The translations under genes and the position numbers were made by a program. From contig JAFGFM010000022.1 of the NCBI GenBank assembly GCA_016931115.1, positions 1 to 34,824 of the forward strand: a stretch of 34,824 bases of DNA, written 5' to 3'. Shown here piece by piece: positions 33,045-34,824 of this stretch (its first letter is position 1; each line of letters begins with the position of its first letter). The notes beneath the pieces were generated by a model. That model was not told where the DNA came from and did not search any database. It saw only the letters and a list, made by a program, of their open reading frames with translations. The stretch is from Deltaproteobacteria bacterium (GTDB lineage: Bacteria; Desulfobacterota; DSM-4660; Desulfatiglandales; HGW-15).

Positions 33045-33445
33045 AAATATCCGGGCACAGTGCGCCGTGCTACGACCGGAAGCATTTTTTTCAGGACATC
33101 CTGCCCGATCCCGGTTTTTGCTGAAGCTGCTCCGGCAACCTGCCTGCTGACATCCTTGCTGCCCAGAATATGTCCCAGGATACCATTGCCATCCATGACT
33201 GTATTCTCGTCACCCAGGGTATCAAGATTATCTATATACTGAGTGTGTTTACCTGATGAGAGGGCCTTCATAATACCGTCAATACCGTTTGGTTTTGAGG
33301 CATTACTCGCCAGTCCCTGCCTAAGCGCGGGTAGAAGATTGGATATTGCTGATGTCGCCTGACTCTCATCCAGCCCAAAATTCCTGGCCATTTGTTTTAC
33401 AGCACCTCCATTGCCTGCATTTAAAAGCATGTTTAAAAGGTCCAT
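32993..33445 (-). CDS. DUF937 domain protein with replaced C-terminus
   Basis: A 150-aa reading frame. Residues 1-126 are a good DUF937 sequence: MDLLNMLLNAGNGGAVKQMA, NLLPALRQGL, DGNGILGHILGSKDVSRQVA and DVLKKMLPVVA. The usual continuation of the last helix is missing. From about 33073 the frame runs through a half copy of the GTAGGGGCAC repeat (RRTVPG) and then through the opposite strand of the glycosidase gene to a stop at 32993. It is therefore probably a 3'-truncated gene. AAGGAGG precedes the ATG and a sigma-70-like promoter lies upstream, so it may still be expressed. Family function is unknown. Confidence 0.75.
   Translation of the reverse strand: MDLLNMLLNAGNGGAVKQMARNFGLDESQATSAISNLLPALRQGLASNASKPNGIDGIMKALSSGKHTQYIDNLDTLGDENTVMDGNGILGHILGSKDVSRQVAGAASAKTGIGQDVLKKMLPVVARRTVPGYFHGSGLIPSCSTHHVPS
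33053..33073. repeat. Half copy of the GTAGGGGCAC element at a gene junction
   Basis: GGGCACAGTGCGCCGTGCTAC is near-identical to the end of copy C read in reverse, GGGCACAGTGCGCTGTGCCCCTAC, lacking CCC before TAC. It lies exactly where the DUF937 coding similarity stops, nine bases past the stop of the convergent glycosidase gene. Confidence 0.6.
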
Positions 33446-33509
33446 AGACCCTCCTTGTTAAGATGTTTTGGATGAAAAAGCATGAGATGTTAACTTTGTT
33501 TTTTGAAAG

Positions 33510-33537
33510 GATATATTAGCGGATTATAAAGTGTCAA
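33510..33537 (-). promoter_or_regulatory. Candidate sigma-70 promoter of the DUF937 gene
   Basis: On the minus strand TTGACA (33537-33532) and TATATC (33515-33510) are separated by 16 bases, about 65 bases before the ATG at 33445. Confidence 0.45.
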
Positions 33538-33778
33538 TGGATAAAATCCACAGAGTAGAATATGGCATACCTGAAAATGGTTTCAGTAGGGTTGCGAGGT
33601 TGAGACCTCTTCCACAATTAGAGTTAGTTTATCTCTATAGTCATGTACGCCGACTTTTTTACTGTATCAAATTAAGAGGGCAAAGATAATATTTTTCAAG
33701 GGTATGAAGGTATCCACAATTTACGCCTTAAATCTTCATAAATTCTTCAGGTTTATTAACAGAATTAGATTTGTAGTC

Positions 33779-33794
33779 TGGCATGTAATTTGCA
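33779..33794 (+). promoter_or_regulatory. Sigma-54-like promoter upstream of the HsdR_N-like gene
   Basis: TGGCATGTAATTTGCA fits TGGCAYGNNNNTTGCW at every defined position. Transcription would start near 33806, leaving a leader of about 70 bases. No obvious copy of the TGTMCG-N4-CGNACA dyad was seen upstream, so a different activator may be used. Confidence 0.6.
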
Positions 33795-33874
33795 GAATGT
33801 ATATAGCCTGTGTAGCTTTTATATTTTAAACAGTTAGCGGCATAAAAAAATTCTATATTCTACAGGAGAAGATT

Positions 33875-34824
33875 GTGGACAAATTAACCCAATTTTTGAA
33901 GGAACTTCAAACAGATACTAAATTTAAAGACTTAGAGGAAGCATCCATTAAACAGGCAATAATTTTAAAAACCCTGTTACTTCTGGGATGGGACCCTTTT
34001 GATGTAAATGAAATTCAGCCAGAATACATAACAAAAATGCAAAAAATTGACTACGCAATTAGACAAAATGATTCAGTAACGGCATTTTTAATTGTCAGAA
34101 AGGACCCTGAGAATCTTAAGGCCGATATTGAATCATTACTTGTATCTGCTGAAAAGTCTGATGTTAAAATTGCAATATTCACAAATGGTTTTTCATGGTG
34201 GTTCTTTCTACCCACAATCGAAGGGAACATTGATGATAAAAGGTTCTGGTCCATCGATACCGGAAAAGAAAAACCGGATGTGATTGCCCGAAAATTATTT
34301 GATTTTTTTTCAAAGGAAAGCATTATCAGCGGCAATGCTCTAAAGCTTGCCGAAGAAATCTGCAATAAAAGAAAAGAAGCAATACTGATTAATACATATC
34401 TCCCCAAGGCATGGGAAAAGGTGATCTCTGAACCGGAAAAATATCTAGTTGATATCATATCAGAAGTGACAATGGAACTTTGCGGGTATAAACCCAAACT
34501 GGAAAAGGTTGTGGAATTTGTAAAGGCTGAAGGTAAAATCAGATATAAAAAATCCGAATATTATGAACTCACTGACCTCACAAAAATCGCCAGTGAAAAA
34601 TCTGATAAATTAAAAACAGGGTATAAGGGTAAGTCCATCAAATCATTTAATTTTGAAACTATTGAATATAATGTTAAGTCATGGCAGGAAATACCATGGG
34701 AATTGTGCAATTCCATTGCAAAAAAACACAGTGAATCTTTTGAAAATGTATTATATATCAGTATAAAAGGAAGAGATTATTTTTCAAACAACCCCTATCA
34801 GTTTATTATGAATAAAGAAATAGA
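33875..34824 (+). CDS. Restriction-type (HsdR_N-like) protein, partial at right edge
   Basis: A reading frame that stays open from a GTG at 33875 to the window end (316 codons). AGGAG lies six bases before the GTG. The N-terminus resembles type I restriction HsdR_N proteins: ILKTLLLLGWDPFDVNEIQPEY, a nuclease-type strand KIDYAI with D59, then IFTNGFSWWFFLPTIEG and RRFW-like KRFWSIDT. Where the family has E-x-K (IEAK), this protein reads IVRK (V74, K76), so the metal-binding glutamate is missing. A C-terminal part, FNFETIEYNVKSWQEIPWELC with YFSNNPYQF, resembles the accessory domain often found after such nucleases. It may be a defence-related or regulatory protein that binds DNA without cutting. 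Confidence 0.72.
   Translation, partial: MDKLTQFLKELQTDTKFKDLEEASIKQAIILKTLLLLGWDPFDVNEIQPEYITKMQKIDYAIRQNDSVTAFLIVRKDPENLKADIESLLVSAEKSDVKIAIFTNGFSWWFFLPTIEGNIDDKRFWSIDTGKEKPDVIARKLFDFFSKESIISGNALKLAEEICNKRKEAILINTYLPKAWEKVISEPEKYLVDIISEVTMELCGYKPKLEKVVEFVKAEGKIRYKKSEYYELTDLTKIASEKSDKLKTGYKGKSIKSFNFETIEYNVKSWQEIPWELCNSIAKKHSESFENVLYISIKGRDYFSNNPYQFIMNKEI

Larger units (their letters stand above)
33446..33874. other. 429-base intergenic region with two promoters
   Basis: AT-rich gap between divergent genes. It holds a sigma-70-like promoter facing left, a sigma-54-like promoter facing right and a small dyad GAGGT-TGAG-ACCTC (33596-33609). No further gene or repeat was recognised. Confidence 0.5.

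Noticed and set aside
34051-34497. 148-codon minus-strand reading frame
   Set aside because: Lies wholly within the open HsdR_N-like frame on the plus strand, which has a ribosome site and family motifs.

Overview
The window looks like the chromosome of a Gram-negative, environmental, probably anaerobic bacterium. The evidence is TRAP uptake, sigma-54 regulation, a MacA-type periplasmic adaptor, Tat-exported proteins and moderate GC with a polysaccharide-utilisation region. A Desulfobacterota-like (deltaproteobacterial) origin is my best guess, but no marker gene is present to settle it. No rRNA, tRNA, CRISPR array, insertion sequence or prophage was seen.

Layout: (1) 1-5.5 kb, minus strand: a four-gene operon of PspB-like small membrane protein, MacA-like adaptor, MacB/LolD-like ATPase and FtsX/MacB permease (cut by the left edge). 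It has a consensus-perfect sigma-54 promoter and two tandem dyad sites that look like activator-binding sites. (2) 5.7-8.5 kb, plus strand, divergent: an NtrC-family sigma-54 activator and a two-TM sensor kinase, the obvious controllers of that operon. (3) 8.7-14.3 kb, minus: sensor kinase, OmpR-type regulator and a DctPQM TRAP transporter. (4) 14.4-18.3 kb, minus: SIMPL-domain protein, von Willebrand A lipid-less exported protein and a UPF0371/DUF1846 protein. (5) 18.6-19.3 kb, plus: a Phd/VapC toxin-antitoxin pair with its own promoter and operator, flanked by two copies of an inverted-repeat element.

(6) 19.6-27.6 kb, minus: a GPH-type sugar symporter followed by two copies of a two-gene cassette (a double MoaF-domain protein plus a Tat-exported NTF2/SnoaL-like protein), with a GH10 xylanase lipoprotein between the copies. 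(7) 27.75-33.0 kb, plus, divergent: a tightly overlapping operon of galacturonokinase-like GHMP kinase, sugar-phosphate nucleotidyltransferase, cytoplasmic GH28-like beta-helix protein and a six-hairpin (GH65-like) enzyme. Regions 6 and 7 together look like a plant-polysaccharide (xylan/pectin) locus with an unexplained MoaF/NTF2 component; this is the strongest candidate for an undescribed system. (8) 33-34.8 kb: a DUF937 gene whose 3' end is replaced by a repeat remnant, then a restriction-type (HsdR_N-like) protein with an altered nuclease motif and its own sigma-54-like promoter, cut by the right edge.

The intergenic spaces are unusually rich in degenerate repeats of several classes: a GTAGGGGCAC inverted repeat in at least three full and two partial copies, GTTGGGTT inverted repeats, CTCTGTG-type, TTGAAC-type, CGCGAAA-type and GCTGA-type word repeats, and a CCCCTCCCC hairpin. 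All functional assignments come from reading motifs in the sequence and recall of protein families; no database search was run.
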